DNA from: Prochlorococcus sp. AG-363-O16
Lineage (GTDB): Bacteria; Cyanobacteriota; Cyanobacteriia; PCC-6307; Cyanobiaceae
DNA length: 36,607 nucleotides
Reading direction: 5' to 3'
Assembly: GCA_003280095.1 (NCBI GenBank)
Contig: QCGA01000013.1
Coordinates: 1-36,607, forward strand
Part shown: piece after piece, positions 35,653 through 36,607 of the stretch
Numbering within the stretch: the stretch's first letter is position 1
Layout of the letters: each line of letters begins with the position of its first letter
Notes under the pieces: model-generated
Seen by the model: only the letters and a program-made list of their open reading frames with translations
Databases searched by the model: none
What the model was told of the DNA's origin: nothing
Program-made: the position numbers and the translations under genes

Positions 35653-36015
35653 TTATTGTTTTGAATTTATATAATTTCTAACCTGACCATGACTCCAAAA
35701 TGCTTCTAATTCATAGAAACTTCTTTCAGTGGGTTGCATGATGTGGACGATCAGTTCTCCATAGTCAATCAGTGCCCATTTTGCCTCGTTTAAACCCTCG
35801 CGCCTAAGGGGTATCCGATGTGCCTTTTCATTAAGTCGATCTTCCACCGATTTACTTATTGATCTGACTTGAACATCAGAAAGACCTTCTGCAAATACCA
35901 TCCAATCAGCAAGACTTGAAACCTTATCAACTCGAATTAAGGTAATATTCTTGGCTTTCTTGTCGTCACAGGCATCAGCTGCTAATTGAGCCAGGTTCTC
36001 ACTATCCATAGACAT
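35653..36015 (-). CDS. rsfS: ribosome silencing factor RsfS
   Basis: A 120-aa RsfS/Iojap protein that binds large-subunit protein uL14 and blocks subunit joining when nutrients are low. Landmarks: ADWMVFAEGLSDVQVRSISKSVEDRL (about 35-60), RREGLNEAKWALIDYGELIVHIMQPTERSFYELEAFW (about 73-109). Complete, standard length. The start overlaps the preceding DUF3318 gene's end by 14 nt, so translation is probably coupled. Confidence 0.93.
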   Translation of the reverse strand: MSMDSENLAQLAADACDDKKAKNITLIRVDKVSSLADWMVFAEGLSDVQVRSISKSVEDRLNEKAHRIPLRREGLNEAKWALIDYGELIVHIMQPTERSFYELEAFWSHGQVRNYINSKQ

Positions 36016-36607
36016 TTTCGCTAGTTACTGATTGTCGAGAACCTTCCTGTTCAGCCATTTCCGCTCTTGCTTTTTCTGCACTTTTGCGAAGAGCATCTAA
36101 CCTATCCTCATAGTAGCTTCGCTTCTTTTTTTTTCTTGTTTTTTCAACAAGATCTTTAAGTGCACCACCCAGACTTTTATAGGCATTTGGAACGCTATAG
36201 CCAAATCGACAAGCTAAATCGATAGCTCTCTCATCTGCATCAATCGCGTCGCGTAGTCTTTTTTCTGAATTGTTCTTTAAATAGAGCCTATAACCTGCAA
36301 ATCCTGATAGTCCAAGAGCCATTAAAAGCAGTAAACCGTCCTGAACCCACAATTCGCCAATTGCTCCACCAACGCCAATTGCCAATGCAGCCATCTCCCA
36401 TCCATCTCTAGGAATTGTGTCATTTTGAACACGCCCAACTTCATGCCAGAAAAGTAGGTTGCGATGGTCGATAGCAAGGCTGTCCCATTGCTCTAGGTCT
36501 ACTTGAATTTCGACTTCGTCGCGACCAATCTCTTCAAGGGTAATCAGTGGTGGATCTACTGCAACGGCGGCCTCCACGAATACCCAGCTTTGATTCTCCG
36601 GTGGCAA
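36002..36607 (-). CDS. DUF3318 family membrane protein (partial)
   Basis: The first 5' part of the gene lies beyond the window; 201 residues are visible. Sequence reads VFVEAAVAVDPPLITLEEIGRDE, then VDLEQWDSLAIDHRNLLFWHEVGRVQNDTIPRDGWE, a hydrophobic helix (LLLLMALGLSGFAGYRLY) and a Lys/Arg-rich C-terminal helix ending in Ala/Glu repeats. This matches the cyanobacterial DUF3318 family, function unknown. HEVGRVQ resembles a metal-protease HExxH but lacks the second histidine. The stop overlaps the rsfS start by 14 nt. Confidence 0.85.
   Translation of the reverse strand: MPPENQSWVFVEAAVAVDPPLITLEEIGRDEVEIQVDLEQWDSLAIDHRNLLFWHEVGRVQNDTIPRDGWEMAALAIGVGGAIGELWVQDGLLLLMALGLSGFAGYRLYLKNNSEKRLRDAIDADERAIDLACRFGYSVPNAYKSLGGALKDLVEKTRKKKKRSYYEDRLDALRKSAEKARAEMAEQEGSRQSVTSENVYG

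Noticed and set aside
36400-36440. HExxH-like metal protease in DUF3318 (HEVGRVQ)
   Set aside because: The second histidine of the motif is missing, so protease activity is not supported.

Overview
The window looks like chromosome from a low-GC marine picocyanobacterium, most likely Prochlorococcus. A low-light-adapted clade is my inference. Support comes from a CrtL-type lycopene cyclase, cyanobacteria-only families (DUF3318, CGLD27/DUF1230, DUF2811), StpA of compatible-solute synthesis, many TTG starts, short intergenic gaps and several proteins of about 50 residues. I see no IS element, integrase, CRISPR array or rRNA. There is one tRNA, the initiator tRNA-fMet.

Left part (1-9.3 kb): the 3' end of an unknown gene, a 47-aa Cys-motif protein, and a minus-strand run of two small ORFs, lycopene cyclase and an SDR. 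Next come a POR-like SDR, two small proteins, an MscS channel, an isochorismatase-type hydrolase, a Fur-family regulator, the radical-SAM protein ArsS and the glucosylglycerol-phosphate phosphatase StpA. A minus-strand terminator upstream of the isochorismatase gene, with no gene feeding it, hints at a small transcript.

Middle (9.4-22.7 kb): divergent from stpA is a gene for a GpsA-like protein with an altered nucleotide loop. It is followed by an abutting SbcD/SbcC-like (Mre11/Rad50-type) pair. The SbcC member has no zinc hook and seems to carry a small beta-rich module at the coiled-coil apex. Then comes a plus-strand run: NahK-type sugar 1-kinase, overlapping lytic transglycosylase, overlapping conserved unknown, metY and a MetA-family acyltransferase. 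MetA carries the glutamate associated with acetyl-CoA use, which matches the O-acetylhomoserine sulfhydrylase MetY. A 14-bp perfect hairpin closes the run. An APH/P-loop kinase gene and an AlkB-like dioxygenase gene follow with overlapping divergent 5' ends.

Right part (22.7-36.6 kb): an Ala-rich one-helix membrane protein, a four-gene amino-acid ABC transporter (aapJQMP type), a SulP anion transporter, an FAD oxidoreductase whose reading frame runs upstream of any usable start, a CbiX-type chelatase with a Cys/His-rich tail, DUF2811 overlapping a convergent GMC oxidoreductase, and a sparse intergenic region. The window ends with a minus-strand housekeeping run: DUF3318 (cut by the edge), rsfS, CGLD27, asparaginase, tRNA-fMet and terminator.

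The most interesting points are the hookless Mre11/Rad50-like pair, the kinase-transglycosylase coupling (amino-sugar salvage), the stpA/GpsA-like divergent pair, the small-ORF chain ahead of lycopene cyclase, the initiator-tRNA inverted repeat and the missing start of the FAD oxidoreductase.
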